From positions 1-64,000 of the forward strand of contig NZ_RWIN01000039.1 in the NCBI RefSeq assembly GCF_009761815.1: DNA of 64,000 nt, given 5' to 3'. This document shows, in pieces, positions 1 through 9,154 of this stretch. Made by a program: the position numbers and the translations under genes. Under the pieces are notes generated by a model that saw only the letters and a program-made list of their open reading frames with translations, was not told where the DNA came from and did not search any database. Source of the DNA: Pseudomonas sp. PB120. Lineage in GTDB: Bacteria > Pseudomonadota > Gammaproteobacteria > Pseudomonadales > Pseudomonadaceae. Each line of letters opens with the position of its first letter. The first letter of the stretch is position 1.

Positions 1-42
1 TAGCGGTGTATCAGGCGACATAAATGTTGACTGACCCACCGC

Positions 43-67
43 CATCGCGAGCAGGCTCGCTCCTACG
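43..67. repeat. REP palindrome
   Basis: A single copy of the palindrome GCGAGCAGGCTCGC with flanking CTCCTAC lies just 3' of the minus-strand dehydrogenase gene. The same element recurs at least a dozen times in the first 38 kb of the window, singly or as inverted pairs, always between genes or at gene ends. This fits the repetitive extragenic palindromes known from the P. fluorescens group. Confidence 0.85.
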
Positions 68-92
68 GGGGGGTATGTTCTCAGGCGCGTAA

Positions 93-1406
93 TTACTTAA
101 CCGCCGACACCCGCCACACCTTGTTCCCCACATCATCCGCCACCAGCAAATCACCTTGCTGATCAATCACCACGCCCACCGGGCGGCCCATCGCATCCTC
201 GTCGGCATTCAGGAAACCGGTGAGCACATCAACTGGCGGCCCATTCGGTTTGCCCGCACTGAACGGCACGAAGATCACTTTGTAGCCGCTGTGCGGATTG
301 CGGTTCCATGAACCGTGCTGGCCGATGAAGGCGCCCTCCTTGAACTGCGCGGGGAGGGTGTTGCCTTGAGCAAACGTCAGGCCCAGTGACGCGGTATGCG
401 GGCCGACGGCGTAGTCCGGTTTGATGGCCTTGGCCACCAGGTCCGGGTTTTGCGGCTCTACGCGGATGTCGACGTGCTGCCCGTAATAGCTGAACGGCCA
501 GCCGTAGAACGCGCCGTCCTTGACCGAGGTGATGTAGTCCGGCACCAGGTCGCTGCCGATTTCATCTCGCTCGTTGACCGCCGTCCACAAGGCGCCGCTG
601 TTGGGTTCCCAGGCCATGCCATTAGGGTTGCGCAAGCCCGAGGCAAAGATCCGGTGGTTGCCGGTGGCCCGGTCCACTTCCCAGATCGCTGCCCGGCCTT
701 CTTCCTTGTCCATGCCGTTTTCGGCGACATTGCTGTTGGAGCCCACCGTGACATACAGCTTGCTGCCGTCCTGGCTGGCGATCACGTTTTTGGTCCAGTG
801 GTGATTCAGCGGGCCGCCCGGCAAGTCGACCACTTTGATCGGCGGCGATTTGATCGCGGTCTCGCCGCTCTCATAGTGGAAGCGCAGCAAACGGTCGGTG
901 TCGGCGACGTAGAGGTCATTGCCGACCAGGGTCATGCCGAAGGGCGAGTTCAGGTTTTCGAGGAAGACCGTGCGGGTTTCGGCGATGCCGTCGTGGTCCT
1001 GGTCGCGCAGCAGCGTGATCCGGTTCGGGCTCGGTACGGTGGCGCCGGCACGGCCCATGACTTTGCCCATCACCCAGCCGCGAATGCCTTTGCCGTCTTC
1101 GGGCTTGGGTGGCGCGTTGGTTTCGGCCACCAGCACATCGCCGTTGGGCAGCACGTAGAGCCAGCGCGGGTGGTCGAGGCTTTCGGCAAATGCCGCCACT
1201 TGGGTGCCGGCGGCAGCGGTCGGTTTTGCGCCGCTGGGCCAGCCAATCGCGGGGGCGACATTCACCGTGGGGATCAGTGTTTTGTTGGGTTCGGGCAGTT
1301 TTGGCGAGGGGCCGGTGCCGTCGGAAACTTGCAGGCTGGAGGTTTCACCGCAAGCGGCGAGCCCTCCGGCGAGCGCGATGACAAGAACGAGCTGAGGCTT
1401 GCGCAT
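93..1406 (-). CDS. PQQ-dependent sugar dehydrogenase-like lipoprotein (sorbosone dehydrogenase family)
   Basis: The 437-residue product starts with a lipoprotein signal peptide ending in the lipobox LAAC (Cys19), so it should be lipid-anchored in the envelope. The rest looks like a beta-propeller of the soluble glucose/L-sorbosone dehydrogenase family: an early GDVLVAET blade (residues 87-95), [11 protein letters not shown] and [18 protein letters not shown] in the second half, and a final [15 protein letters not shown] blade. Family members oxidise sugars or other polyols with PQQ and pass electrons to the respiratory chain, but the substrate cannot be read from the sequence. It stands alone, with a REP downstream and a small conserved gene upstream on the same strand. 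The plus-strand open frame over the same DNA is a shadow. Confidence 0.85.
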   Translation of the reverse strand: MRKPQLVLVIALAGGLAACGETSSLQVSDGTGPSPKLPEPNKTLIPTVNVAPAIGWPSGAKPTAAAGTQVAAFAESLDHPRWLYVLPNGDVLVAETNAPPKPEDGKGIRGWVMGKVMGRAGATVPSPNRITLLRDQDHDGIAETRTVFLENLNSPFGMTLVGNDLYVADTDRLLRFHYESGETAIKSPPIKVVDLPGGPLNHHWTKNVIASQDGSKLYVTVGSNSNVAENGMDKEEGRAAIWEVDRATGNHRIFASGLRNPNGMAWEPNSGALWTAVNERDEIGSDLVPDYITSVKDGAFYGWPFSYYGQHVDIRVEPQNPDLVAKAIKPDYAVGPHTASLGLTFAQGNTLPAQFKEGAFIGQHGSWNRNPHSGYKVIFVPFSAGKPNGPPVDVLTGFLNADEDAMGRPVGVVIDQQGDLLVADDVGNKVWRVSAVK

Positions 1407-1472
1407 GCTGATCTTCCCTATGAATGCCTTATTTATTCATAGAGACGCAGGAAGCTTCGAAGGTTCAACAGG

Positions 1473-2057
1473 TCAGCCGCGGGCTTCCTTGAACAATACG
1501 GCGATGCCTGGGTGATAGTTGCCCGCTTCATTGCGCAACTTGCGGTAGGCGTAAGGGAAATACCAGGCAACGGCGCAGCTGTGTTCCTTTTGCAGGTCGT
1601 CGACCATGTCCTGGAGTTCTTCCGGCGTGGCGCCATGCTGGGCCTTTTGCGGCGCCACAAACAGGCAGCCGAGTTTCAGGTCGCTGGCGTAGCTGATCTT
1701 CTTCGCGTCGCTGGTGATGTCGATCAGCGCCTGGGTCAGGTTGAGGCTGTTGACCCGTGGCCAGCGTTGCGTGGTTTGCAGGTAGGCGCGTTCTTCGGTG
1801 GTCGCGATGAACAGGTCGGCGCGGCCGTTGCGCTCGCCTTCTTCGTTCTGTTTGCGGGTCGGGGTTTGTTGAAGCGTCACCATTTCCGCCATCCAGGCTG
1901 CAGCGGAAAGCAGGCCGAGGTTGGCTTTTTCATCGAACCAGTAGGGGGTGTCGTTATCGCCGCGCACGGCATTGTACCGGTCGATACAGTCAAACCAGCG
2001 CTCCAGCATCGGGCGCAGGAATTCCAGCTTCGGATTGCTGATGATCATGCCTTGCAT
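1473..2057 (-). CDS. Conserved hypothetical protein, 194 aa
   Basis: I do not recognise this family. The start is placed at the ATG at 2057 because AAGGGTGAG lies just upstream; an in-frame start further out at 2138 has no ribosome binding site. The protein begins MQGMIISNPKLEFLRP, has no signal peptide or membrane segment, and is rich in charged residues and tryptophan/tyrosine (WFDCIDRYN, YWFDEKANLGLL, AVAWYFPYAYRKLRN). It is probably a soluble cytoplasmic protein of a Pseudomonas-restricted family. It lies upstream of and on the same strand as the sugar dehydrogenase, about 65 bp apart, so the two may be co-transcribed, but no functional link is evident. Confidence 0.7.
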   Translation of the reverse strand: MQGMIISNPKLEFLRPMLERWFDCIDRYNAVRGDNDTPYWFDEKANLGLLSAAAWMAEMVTLQQTPTRKQNEEGERNGRADLFIATTEERAYLQTTQRWPRVNSLNLTQALIDITSDAKKISYASDLKLGCLFVAPQKAQHGATPEELQDMVDDLQKEHSCAVAWYFPYAYRKLRNEAGNYHPGIAVLFKEARG

Positions 2058-2218
2058 GTAGCTCACCCTTGTTATTTTGATTGTAGGTTGTGGCTCTTTG
2101 ATATCATTGCTGGCGCGTTGACACAACAATGGCGCCATTCAATTGACCGGCGGCAGTATATCTTTCGCTGGCGTTCTGTCTTCAATTGACGCTCTACCCC
2201 CAACCCTCTAACCTTCGC

Positions 2219-2437
2219 GGCTTGTTTCAGGTGCTCTGTGACCTTGGTCGACAGAGTGAAACAGGGAAGCCGGTGAGTGCGTTCATTCCGCCAGGAAGAA
2301 CCGCGATCCCGGCGCTGCCCCCGCAACGGTAAATGAGTGAAGACTGCGCCTTGTGCCACTGTGTCGATCGTCGGCATGGGAAGGCGCGCAGTCCGGCAGA
2401 TCGCCGCTCATGAGCCCGGAGACCGGCCTGACTCATC
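2219..2437 (+). promoter_or_regulatory. Cobalamin riboswitch (AdoCbl-binding leader)
   Basis: The leader of the cob operon carries the conserved cobalamin riboswitch core in order: CAGGTGCTC near 2228, GAAACAGGGAAGCCGGTG near 2258-2276, the GCTGCCCCCGCAACGGTAA block near 2315-2333, and the B12 box AGCCCGGAGACCGGCCT at 2413-2429. This class binds adenosylcobalamin and turns down synthesis or uptake genes when the vitamin is abundant. The aptamer ends about 90 bp before the cobO start, leaving room for an expression platform that controls transcription or the cobO ribosome binding site. It should govern the whole overlapping operon downstream. Confidence 0.95.
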
Positions 2438-2526
2438 CAGCGGCATCACGGTGGGCGATGCCAGGCTTTTTGCCGTCTATTCTTGTGCCTGCCCGCCGTT
2501 ATCCAGCCTCAACGGAGAGCTCCCCC

Positions 2527-3138
2527 ATGACTGATACCCCCGATCGTGACGAACGCCACCTGGCGCGCATGCAGCGCAAAAAAGCCGTGATCGACGAACG
2601 CATCGCCAATTCCCCGAATGAATGCGGCCTGCTGCTGGTGCTGACCGGCAACGGCAAAGGCAAAAGCAGCTCGGCGTTCGGCATGCTCGCCCGGTCCATG
2701 GGCCACGGCATGCAATGCGGCGTGGTGCAGTTCATCAAGGGCCGCAACAGTACGGGCGAAGAACTGTTCTTCCGGCGCTTCCCGGAGCAAGTGCGTTTTC
2801 ATGTGATGGGCGAGGGGTTCACCTGGGAAACCCAGGATCGCCAGCGTGATATCGCCGCCGCCGAAGCGGCGTGGGCCGTGTCGCAAGAGTTGCTGCGCGA
2901 TCCGTCGATCGGTCTGGTGGTGCTGGATGAGTTGAACATCGCGCTCAAACACGGCTATCTCGACCTCGATCAGGTGCTCAGCGATCTGCAGGCCCGTCCG
3001 CCGATGCAACATGTGGTGGTCACCGGTCGCGGTGCCAAACCGGAGATGATCGAGCTGGCGGATACCGTTACCGAAATGGGCGTGATCAAGCATGCGTTCC
3101 AGGCCGGGATCAAAGCGCAAAAAGGCGTCGAACTGTGA
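2527..3138 (+). CDS. cobO: Cob(I)yrinic acid a,c-diamide adenosyltransferase
   Basis: This 203-residue protein transfers the 5'-deoxyadenosyl group of ATP to the cobalt of Co(I) corrinoids, both in de novo synthesis and in salvage. It has the CobO/BtuR hallmark P-loop TGNGKGKSSSAFG at residues 40-52, the following VVQFIKGR strand, and VVLDELNIALKHGYLD in the centre. The length is usual for the family. The ATG at 2527 is the first start after the riboswitch, with GGAGAG upstream; longer in-frame extensions run back into the riboswitch and are not real. The stop overlaps the GTG start of cobB by 4 bp, so translation is coupled. Confidence 0.96.
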   Translation: MTDTPDRDERHLARMQRKKAVIDERIANSPNECGLLLVLTGNGKGKSSSAFGMLARSMGHGMQCGVVQFIKGRNSTGEELFFRRFPEQVRFHVMGEGFTWETQDRQRDIAAAEAAWAVSQELLRDPSIGLVVLDELNIALKHGYLDLDQVLSDLQARPPMQHVVVTGRGAKPEMIELADTVTEMGVIKHAFQAGIKAQKGVEL

Positions 3139-4535
3139 ATCAACCCCGTCATTGCCCGGCGGTGCTCATCGCCGCGCCGGCCTCCGGTCAGGGCAAGACC
3201 ACCGTCACCGCCGCGCTGGCCCGTTTGCATCGCAATCAGGGGCGTAAGGTCCGCGTGTTCAAATGCGGCCCGGACTTTCTCGACCCGATGATTCTCGAGC
3301 GCGCCAGTGGCGCGCCGGTGTATCAACTGGACATGTGGATGGTCGGCGAGCAGGAAAGTCGCCGACTGTTGTGGGAAGCCGCCGGCGAGGCGGACCTGAT
3401 CCTCATCGAAGGCGTCATGGGCCTGTTCGACGGTACGCCGTCCAGCGCTGACCTGGCGCGACACTTCGGCGTGCCGGTGCTCGGTGTGATCGACGGCACC
3501 GCCATGGCCCAGACCTTTGGCGCACTGGCGCTGGGGCTGGCGATGTATCAGCCAGACTTGCCGTTTGCCGGCGTGTTGGCCAATCGTGTCGGCACCTTGC
3601 GTCATGCGCAATTGCTTGAAGGCAGCCTGACCCAGGGCTTGCGCTGGTACGGCGCCTTGTCCCGGGAAACCGGGATCGAATTGCCGAGCCGCCATCTCGG
3701 CCTGGTGCAAGCCAGCGAGTTGAACGATCTCGACGTGCGCCTCGATGCGGCGGCCGATGCATTGGCCAGCAGCTGCGAGGTCGCGTTGCCGCCGGCGGTG
3801 GAATTCGCCGCCCCCGATGTGATCGCTGCCGAGCCGCTGCTCGCCGGCGTTCGAATTGCCGTGGCCCGCGATGAAGCATTCGCGTTCACCTACGGCGCGA
3901 GCCTGGATTTGCTGCGAGCGATGGGCGCCGAGCTGCTGTTTTTCTCGCCGATCCGTGACGCGCAATTACCGGAAGCGGACAGCCTTTATCTGCCGGGCGG
4001 TTACCCGGAATTGCACCATGTGGCGCTGTCGCAGAACACCCCGATGCTCGAGGCCATTCGCGCTCACCACGCCGCCGGCAAACCGTTGCTGGCCGAGTGT
4101 GGCGGCATGTTGTATCTGCTCGATTCGTTGACCGATGTCGAAGGCACCCGCGCTGAACTGGTGGGTTTGCTGACGGGCGATGCGGTGATGCAAAAGCGTC
4201 TGGCGGCGTTGGCCTTGCAGGCCGTCGAGTTGCCGGAAGGGGCGTTGCGCGGGCACACCTATCACCATTCGTTGACCAGCACACAGCTTGAGCCGATTGC
4301 TCGCGGGTTGAGCCCCAATGGCGGGCGGGGCGCGGAGGCGGTTTACCGTGAGGGGCGGATGACGGCTTCTTATGTGCACTTTTATTTTCCGTCGAATCCA
4401 GGCGCTGTTGCCGCACTGTTTGCGCCTGATCCGGAGACCGCCATCGCGAGCAGGCTCACTCCTACATTGAAAGGCTTCTCGCCTGACGAAACGCGGTCCC
4501 CTGTAGGAGCGAGCTTGCTCGCGAAGCGGCCATGA
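3135..4535 (+). CDS. cobB: Cobyrinate a,c-diamide synthase, with REP-derived C-terminal tail
   Basis: CobB amidates the a and c acetate side chains of hydrogenobyrinate or cobyrinate using glutamine and ATP. The N-terminal dethiobiotin-synthetase-like domain carries a P-loop (APASGQGKTTVTA, near residues 14-26). The C-terminal class I glutaminase domain has the nucleophile in LAECGGMLYLLD (Cys322) and the histidine-rich GHTYHHS. The start is GTG, overlapping the cobO stop. The natural family end (YVHFYFPSNPGAVAALFAP) is reached near residue 431. The last 35 residues are encoded by an inverted pair of REP palindromes and read through to a TGA that overlaps bluB. The enzyme core looks intact. 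Confidence 0.94.
   Translation: MNQPRHCPAVLIAAPASGQGKTTVTAALARLHRNQGRKVRVFKCGPDFLDPMILERASGAPVYQLDMWMVGEQESRRLLWEAAGEADLILIEGVMGLFDGTPSSADLARHFGVPVLGVIDGTAMAQTFGALALGLAMYQPDLPFAGVLANRVGTLRHAQLLEGSLTQGLRWYGALSRETGIELPSRHLGLVQASELNDLDVRLDAAADALASSCEVALPPAVEFAAPDVIAAEPLLAGVRIAVARDEAFAFTYGASLDLLRAMGAELLFFSPIRDAQLPEADSLYLPGGYPELHHVALSQNTPMLEAIRAHHAAGKPLLAECGGMLYLLDSLTDVEGTRAELVGLLTGDAVMQKRLAALALQAVELPEGALRGHTYHHSLTSTQLEPIARGLSPNGGRGAEAVYREGRMTASYVHFYFPSNPGAVAALFAPDPETAIASRLTPTLKGFSPDETRSPVGASLLAKRP
4442..4526. repeat. Inverted REP pair inside the 3' end of cobB
   Basis: Two REP palindromes in opposite orientation (4442-4466 and 4502-4526) with a 35-bp spacer lie inside the open reading frame of cobB, and the second ends 5 bp before the bluB ATG. 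The pair can fold into a long cruciform or RNA hairpin. Its location inside a coding frame and directly over the bluB translation start is unusual for an element that is normally extragenic. Confidence 0.88.
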
Positions 4536-5182
4536 CCGACAACGCATTCTCCGAAGCCGAACGCGCGGCGATCTACCGCGCCATCGGTGAACGCCGCGAC
4601 ATGCGCCACTTCAGCGGCGGCACCGTCGAACCTGAATTGCTCAGGCGCCTGCTCGAAGCCGCGCATCAGGCACCCAGCGTCGGCCTGATGCAGCCTTGGC
4701 GCTTCATTCGCATCAGCGACCGGGCCCTGCGCGGCAAGATCCAGTTGCTGGTGGAAGAAGAGCGCATCCGCACCGCCGAAGCCCTCGGCGAGCGCACCGA
4801 CGAATTCATGAAGCTCAAGGTCGAAGGCATCAACGACTGCGCCGAAGTGCTGGTCGCGGCGTTGATGGACGATCGCGAGCGGCATATCTTCGGCCGGCGC
4901 ACGCTGCCGGAAATGGACATGGCTTCGCTTTCCTGCGCGATCCAGAACCTCTGGCTGGCCTCCCGCGCCGAAGGGCTCGGGATGGGCTGGGTCTCGCTGT
5001 TCGACCCGCAAGCCCTGGCCGATCTGCTGGGGTTGCCGTCCGGCGCCAAACCGTTGGCCGTCCTCTGTCTGGGGCCAGTTAAAGAATTTTATCCGGCACC
5101 GATGCTGGTGCTCGAAGGCTGGGCGCAGGCGCGTTCGCTCAGCGAACTGTTGTACGAGAATTATTGGGGAGTGAGTCAATGA
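4532..5182 (+). CDS. bluB: 5,6-dimethylbenzimidazole synthase
   Basis: BluB is the oxygen-dependent flavin-destroying enzyme that converts reduced FMN to 5,6-dimethylbenzimidazole, the lower ligand of B12. The 216-residue protein has the nitroreductase-like fold signature [39 protein letters not shown] at residues 17-54, where RRDMRHF binds FMN phosphate and the SVGLMQPW loop is typical of Blu[11 protein letters not shown] is present in the second half. It overlaps cobB at the start (ATGA) and cobD at the end (ATGA). Its presence indicates that the organism makes its own lower ligand aerobically. Confidence 0.95.
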   Translation: MTDNAFSEAERAAIYRAIGERRDMRHFSGGTVEPELLRRLLEAAHQAPSVGLMQPWRFIRISDRALRGKIQLLVEEERIRTAEALGERTDEFMKLKVEGINDCAEVLVAALMDDRERHIFGRRTLPEMDMASLSCAIQNLWLASRAEGLGMGWVSLFDPQALADLLGLPSGAKPLAVLCLGPVKEFYPAPMLVLEGWAQARSLSELLYENYWGVSQ

Positions 5183-6087
5183 GTGTGGCGTTGTTGAGTG
5201 TCGCCGCGGTGGCGTTGGATGCGCTGCTGGGTGAACCCAAACGCTGGCATCCGCTGGTGGCGTTCGGCCGTTTTGCCGACCGCATCGAACAACGCTTCAA
5301 CGGGGAAGGGCGCGGCTGGCGCAGCCACGGCGTCACCGCCTGGGTGATCGCCGTGTTGCCGCTGACACTCTTGGCCACGGCATTTTCCTGGGCGCCCTAT
5401 GTCGGCTGGATCGTCGAGATTCTCGCGCTCTATTGCGCCCTCGGCATGCGCAGCCTCGGCGAACACGTCGAGCCAGTGGCGAAGGCCTTGCGCAGCGATG
5501 ACCTGGAAGAAGCGCGCAAGCGCGTGGGGTATCTGGTCAGCCGTCAGACCAGTGAGCTGGATAAAACTGAAGTCGCCCGCGCGGCCACCGAGTCGGTCCT
5601 GGAAAACGGCAGTGACGCGGTGTTCGCCGCGCTGTTCTGGTTTGCCGTGGCCGGCGCGCCCGGCGTCGTGCTCTACCGCTTGAGCAATACGCTCGATGCG
5701 ATGTGGGGCTATCGCAATGAACGCTTCGAACGTTTCGGCTGGGCTGCCGCGAAGATCGACGACGTGCTCAACTACATTCCGGCGCGACTGGTGGCGTTGA
5801 CCTACGCGCTGTTTGGCAAAACCCGACTGGCACTCACATGCTGGCGCAACCAGGGCCCGACCTGGGACAGCCCGAATGCCGGTCCGGTGATGGCCGCCGG
5901 CGCTGGTGCACTCGGTGTCGAGTTGGGCGGCGCGGCGATTTATCACGGCGAACTGCATCAGCGGCCAGCGCTGGGGGAAGGGGTGCCGGCGGATGCCGAC
6001 TCCATCGACCGTGGCTGGCAATTGGTCCAGCGCGGCGTATGGTTATGGCTGCTGATTCTCTGCGTGGGGGCTGAATTTTATGCTTGA
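5179..6087 (+). CDS. cobD: Adenosylcobinamide-phosphate synthase (CbiB/CobD)
   Basis: This 302-residue inner membrane protein joins aminopropanol (or its phosphate) to adenosylcobyric acid. Typical family features are [22 protein letters not shown] near the N terminus, several hydrophobic segments, and the signature [62 protein letters not shown], of which short parts such as LDAMWGYRN are diagnostic. The start is the ATG at 5179 overlapping the bluB stop; an earlier in-frame start would read far into bluB. It overlaps cobC by 8 bp. Confidence 0.94.
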   Translation: MSVALLSVAAVALDALLGEPKRWHPLVAFGRFADRIEQRFNGEGRGWRSHGVTAWVIAVLPLTLLATAFSWAPYVGWIVEILALYCALGMRSLGEHVEPVAKALRSDDLEEARKRVGYLVSRQTSELDKTEVARAATESVLENGSDAVFAALFWFAVAGAPGVVLYRLSNTLDAMWGYRNERFERFGWAAAKIDDVLNYIPARLVALTYALFGKTRLALTCWRNQGPTWDSPNAGPVMAAGAGALGVELGGAAIYHGELHQRPALGEGVPADADSIDRGWQLVQRGVWLWLLILCVGAEFYA

Positions 6088-7072
6088 ACACGGTGGTCGG
6101 TTACGTAAAGCGGCGCTCGACTACGGCATTGCCGAAGCCGAATGGCTCGACCTGTCCAGCGGCCTCGCACCCTGGCCGTTTCCTGTGCCGGACATTCCGC
6201 AACGGGCCTGGGCGCGCTTGCCGGAGACCGATGACGGCCTGGAACAGGCCGCGTGTGATTACTACGGTGCCGCGCAGGTATTGCCGGTCGCCGGTTCGCA
6301 AATGGCCATCCAGCTGCTGCCGCGTTTGCGCCGGGCCGGCAAGGTCGGCGTGCTGTCGCCGTGTTACGCCGAACACGCCGAAGCGTGGCGCCGCAATGGT
6401 TACATCGTGCGTGAAGTGCTGGAGCAGGAAGCCGACTTTTACCTCGATAGCCTCGACGTGCTGGTGGTGGTCAACCCCAACAACCCCACGGGCCTGAGCC
6501 TGCCGCCGAGTCGTTTGCTCGACTGGCATGCGCGTCTGGCCCAGCGCGGTGGCTGGCTGGTGGTAGACGAGGCCTTCATGGACAACACACCAGCGCTGAG
6601 CGTGGCTCCGTTTGCCAATCAGGTCGGTTTGATCGTGCTGCGGTCCTTTGGCAAGTTTTTCGGCCTGGCCGGGGTGCGCCTGGGGTTCGTGGTGGCCGAG
6701 CGCAAGTTGCTCAAGTTGCTGGCCGAGCAAGTGGGGCCCTGGGCGGTCAGCGGGCCGAGCCGCGTGGTGGGCCAGGCGTGTCTGCTGGACACCGAGGGGC
6801 ATGCGCGGCAACGGCAGCGCACCGAAGAGGCCAGCGAGCGTTTGGCCCTGCTGCTTGATCAGTACGGATTCAATCCTCAGGGCGGTTGCGCGCTGTTCCA
6901 GTGGCTGATCACCGAGCGCGCCGAGCATCTGCATCAGTTCATGGCCCGGCGCGGCATCCTTTTGCGATTGTTCACCCACAACAGCAGCCTGCGATTCGGC
7001 TTGCCCGGTGAGGAAGCCGATTGGGCCCGTCTGGCGCAAGCGCTCGATGCCTACGCCAAGGAAGCGCAATGA
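6080..7072 (+). CDS. cobC: Threonine-phosphate decarboxylase
   Basis: This is a PLP-dependent class I/II aminotransferase-fold protein of 330 residues that decarboxylates L-threonine phosphate to (R)-1-amino-2-propanol phosphate for the nucleotide loop of B12. Visible motifs are [13 protein letters not shown] (residues 130-142), [11 protein letters not shown] (the PLP-ring aspartate region) and [16 protein letters not shown] with the Schiff-base Lys192. It resembles HisC, and the gene at 40171 is the true HisC; the placement between cobD and cobQ decides the role here. It overlaps both neighbours. Confidence 0.93.
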   Translation: MLEHGGRLRKAALDYGIAEAEWLDLSSGLAPWPFPVPDIPQRAWARLPETDDGLEQAACDYYGAAQVLPVAGSQMAIQLLPRLRRAGKVGVLSPCYAEHAEAWRRNGYIVREVLEQEADFYLDSLDVLVVVNPNNPTGLSLPPSRLLDWHARLAQRGGWLVVDEAFMDNTPALSVAPFANQVGLIVLRSFGKFFGLAGVRLGFVVAERKLLKLLAEQVGPWAVSGPSRVVGQACLLDTEGHARQRQRTEEASERLALLLDQYGFNPQGGCALFQWLITERAEHLHQFMARRGILLRLFTHNSSLRFGLPGEEADWARLAQALDAYAKEAQ

Positions 7073-8520
7073 CTACATTAATGGTGCAAGGCACGACGTC
7101 CGATGCCGGTAAAAGCACCCTGGTGACGGCGCTGTGTCGTTGGGTTACGCGCCAGGGTGTGCGTGTCGTGCCATTCAAGCCGCAGAACATGGCGCTCAAC
7201 AGTGCGGTGACGGCGGACGGTGGCGAGATCGGTCGCGCGCAAGCCGTGCAGGCACAGGCGGCCCATCTGGAACCGCACACCGACATGAACCCGGTGCTGC
7301 TCAAACCCAACAGCGATACCGGCGCCCAAGTGATCATTCATGGTCGCGCCGTCACCACGATGAATGCCGTCGCTTATCACGATTACAAAGGCATCGCGAT
7401 GCAAGCGGTGCTCGCCTCCCATCAACGCTTGAGCGCGGCGTATCCGGTGGTGATGGTCGAGGGCGCAGGCTCGCCGGCCGAGATCAATTTACGCGCTGGT
7501 GACATCGCCAACATGGGCTTTGCCGAGGCTGTCGATTGCCCGGTCGTGCTGATTGCCGACATCAATCGCGGCGGGGTCTTCGCGCACCTGGTGGGCACCC
7601 TGGAATTGTTGTCGCCCAGTGAGCAGGCGCGGGTCAAAGGTTTCATCATCAACCGTTTTCGCGGTGACCTCGCCTTGCTGCAACCCGGCCTCGACTGGCT
7701 CGAAGCGCGCACCGGCAAACCGGTGATCGGCGTGCTGCCTTACGTGATGGACCTGCACCTGGAAGCCGAAGACGGCATCGATCAGCGCCAGACCGAAAAG
7801 GCTGAACAGGTGTTGAAAGTCGTGGTCCCGGTGTTGCCGCGCATCAGCAACCACACCGATTTCGATCCGCTGCGCCTGCACCCGCAAGTGGACCTGCAAT
7901 TCATCGGCCCTGGCCAGGCGATTCCACCGGCAGACCTGATTATCCTCCCCGGTTCGAAAAGCGTGCGCAGCGACCTCGCGTACCTGCGTGGCAGCGGTTG
8001 GGACGGCGCCATCGCTCGTCACCTGCGTTACGGCGGCAAAGTGCTGGGCATTTGCGGTGGCCTGCAAATGCTCGGTGAGCAGGTGCATGACCCGCTGGGT
8101 CTTGAAGGCGCGCCGGGCTCCAGTGCCGGTCTCGGGTTGTTGGCCTTCGAAACGCAACTCGAAGAAGAGAAGCAACTGCGCAACGTGCGCGGCCATTTGG
8201 CGCTGGAAAACGCTGAAGTCAGCGGCTACGAAATTCATGCCGGCGTGACCACCGGGCCGGCGTTGGAAAACGCTGCCGTACAGCTGGACGACGGTCGCTG
8301 CGACGGTGCGCAAAGTGTCGATGGGCAGATTTTCGGTACGTACCTGCATGGGCTGTTCGAGTCGCCGGCGGCGTGCAGCGCGTTGTTGCGCTGGGCCGGT
8401 TTGCAGGATGTCCAGGACGTGGATTACCACGGGTTGCGCGAGCGTGATATCGAGCGATTGGCGGATCTGGTGGAGCAACATCTGGATACCCGGCTGTTGC
8501 GTGAGCTCTGCGGGATTTAG
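7069..8520 (+). CDS. cobQ: Cobyric acid synthase
   Basis: CobQ amidates the b, d, e and g side chains of adenosylcobyrinic acid a,c-diamide. The 483-residue product opens with [21 protein letters not shown], a P-loop of the dethiobiotin-synthetase type, followed by [14 protein letters not shown]. The glutaminase half carries the nucleophile loop [11 protein letters not shown] (around residue 329) and the late [10 protein letters not shown] histidine. The ATG at 7069 overlaps the cobC stop by 4 bp. The gene ends the first overlapping block of the operon; a REP pair follows before cobU. Confidence 0.95.
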   Translation: MTTLMVQGTTSDAGKSTLVTALCRWVTRQGVRVVPFKPQNMALNSAVTADGGEIGRAQAVQAQAAHLEPHTDMNPVLLKPNSDTGAQVIIHGRAVTTMNAVAYHDYKGIAMQAVLASHQRLSAAYPVVMVEGAGSPAEINLRAGDIANMGFAEAVDCPVVLIADINRGGVFAHLVGTLELLSPSEQARVKGFIINRFRGDLALLQPGLDWLEARTGKPVIGVLPYVMDLHLEAEDGIDQRQTEKAEQVLKVVVPVLPRISNHTDFDPLRLHPQVDLQFIGPGQAIPPADLIILPGSKSVRSDLAYLRGSGWDGAIARHLRYGGKVLGICGGLQMLGEQVHDPLGLEGAPGSSAGLGLLAFETQLEEEKQLRNVRGHLALENAEVSGYEIHAGVTTGPALENAAVQLDDGRCDGAQSVDGQIFGTYLHGLFESPAACSALLRWAGLQDVQDVDYHGLRERDIERLADLVEQHLDTRLLRELCGI

Positions 8521-8528
8521 GGTGAATC

Positions 8529-8595
8529 CATCGCGAGCAGGCTCGCTCCCACAGAAGCCCGCATTCCAATGTGGGAGCGAGCCTGCTCGCGATGA
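8529..8595. repeat. Inverted REP pair within the cob operon
   Basis: Two REP palindromes in opposite orientation (8529-8553 and 8570-8595) separated by a 16-bp spacer fill most of the 112-bp gap between cobQ and cobU. This is the only real gap in an otherwise overlapping gene series, so the hairpin may lower or protect transcripts between the two operon halves. Confidence 0.9.
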
Positions 8596-8632
8596 GGCCC
8601 GTCGGTACACCGCACATCTAAAGGAATAAACC

Positions 8633-9154
8633 ATGCTGCAACTGATCCTCGGCGGCGCCCGCTCCGGCAAAAGCCGCCTGGCCGAAAAACTGGCAACAGA
8701 CAGTCAGCTCCAGGTGACCTACATCGCCACCAGCCAACCCCTCGACGGCGAAATGAGCGAACGTGTCGCGCATCACCGCGCCCGCCGTCCCGCCGAATGG
8801 GCGCTGATCGAAGAACCCCTGGAACTCGCCCGCGTCCTGCGCGAAAGCGCCCGCGAAGGCCATTGCCTGCTGGTGGATTGCCTGACCCTGTGGCTGACCA
8901 ATCTGCTGATGCTCGATAACCCGCAGCGGCTGACGGCCGAGCGCGATGCGTTGCTCGATTGCCTGGCGTCGTTGCCGGGTGAAATCATTTTTGTCAGCAA
9001 CGAGACCGGAATGGGTGTCGTGCCGCTGGGCGAATTGACTCGCCGCTATGTCGATGAAGCCGGTTGGCTGCATCAAGCTCTGGCCGAGCGTTGTCAGCGA
9101 GTGATCCTGACCGTCGCCGGCCTGCCCCTGACTTTGAAAGGAACTGCGTTATGA
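8633..9154 (+). CDS. cobU: Adenosylcobinamide kinase / adenosylcobinamide-phosphate guanylyltransferase
   Basis: This bifunctional 173-residue enzyme (CobP in Pseudomonas nomenclature) phosphorylates adenosylcobinamide and then transfers GMP to it. It begins [21 protein letters not shown] with the P-loop at residues 7-14, has the guanylylated-histidine region [14 protein letters not shown], and ends with [25 protein letters not shown], typical of the family. AAGGA lies 8 bp before the ATG at 8633. The stop overlaps the cobT start (ATGA). It begins the second half of the operon, after the REP pair. Confidence 0.95.
   Translation: MLQLILGGARSGKSRLAEKLATDSQLQVTYIATSQPLDGEMSERVAHHRARRPAEWALIEEPLELARVLRESAREGHCLLVDCLTLWLTNLLMLDNPQRLTAERDALLDCLASLPGEIIFVSNETGMGVVPLGELTRRYVDEAGWLHQALAERCQRVILTVAGLPLTLKGTAL

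Noticed and set aside
396-1442. 348-codon plus-strand frame over the sugar dehydrogenase
   Set aside because: Its text is low-information and lies antisense to a clear family member.
2353-2526. Upstream extension of cobO into the riboswitch
   Set aside because: The extension would translate the B12 box; the ATG at 2527 with GGAGAG fits the family N terminus.
6080-7072. Annotation as a second histidinol-phosphate aminotransferase
   Set aside because: The fold is shared, but the location inside the cob operon with overlaps on both sides fits threonine-phosphate decarboxylase, and hisC is at 40171.
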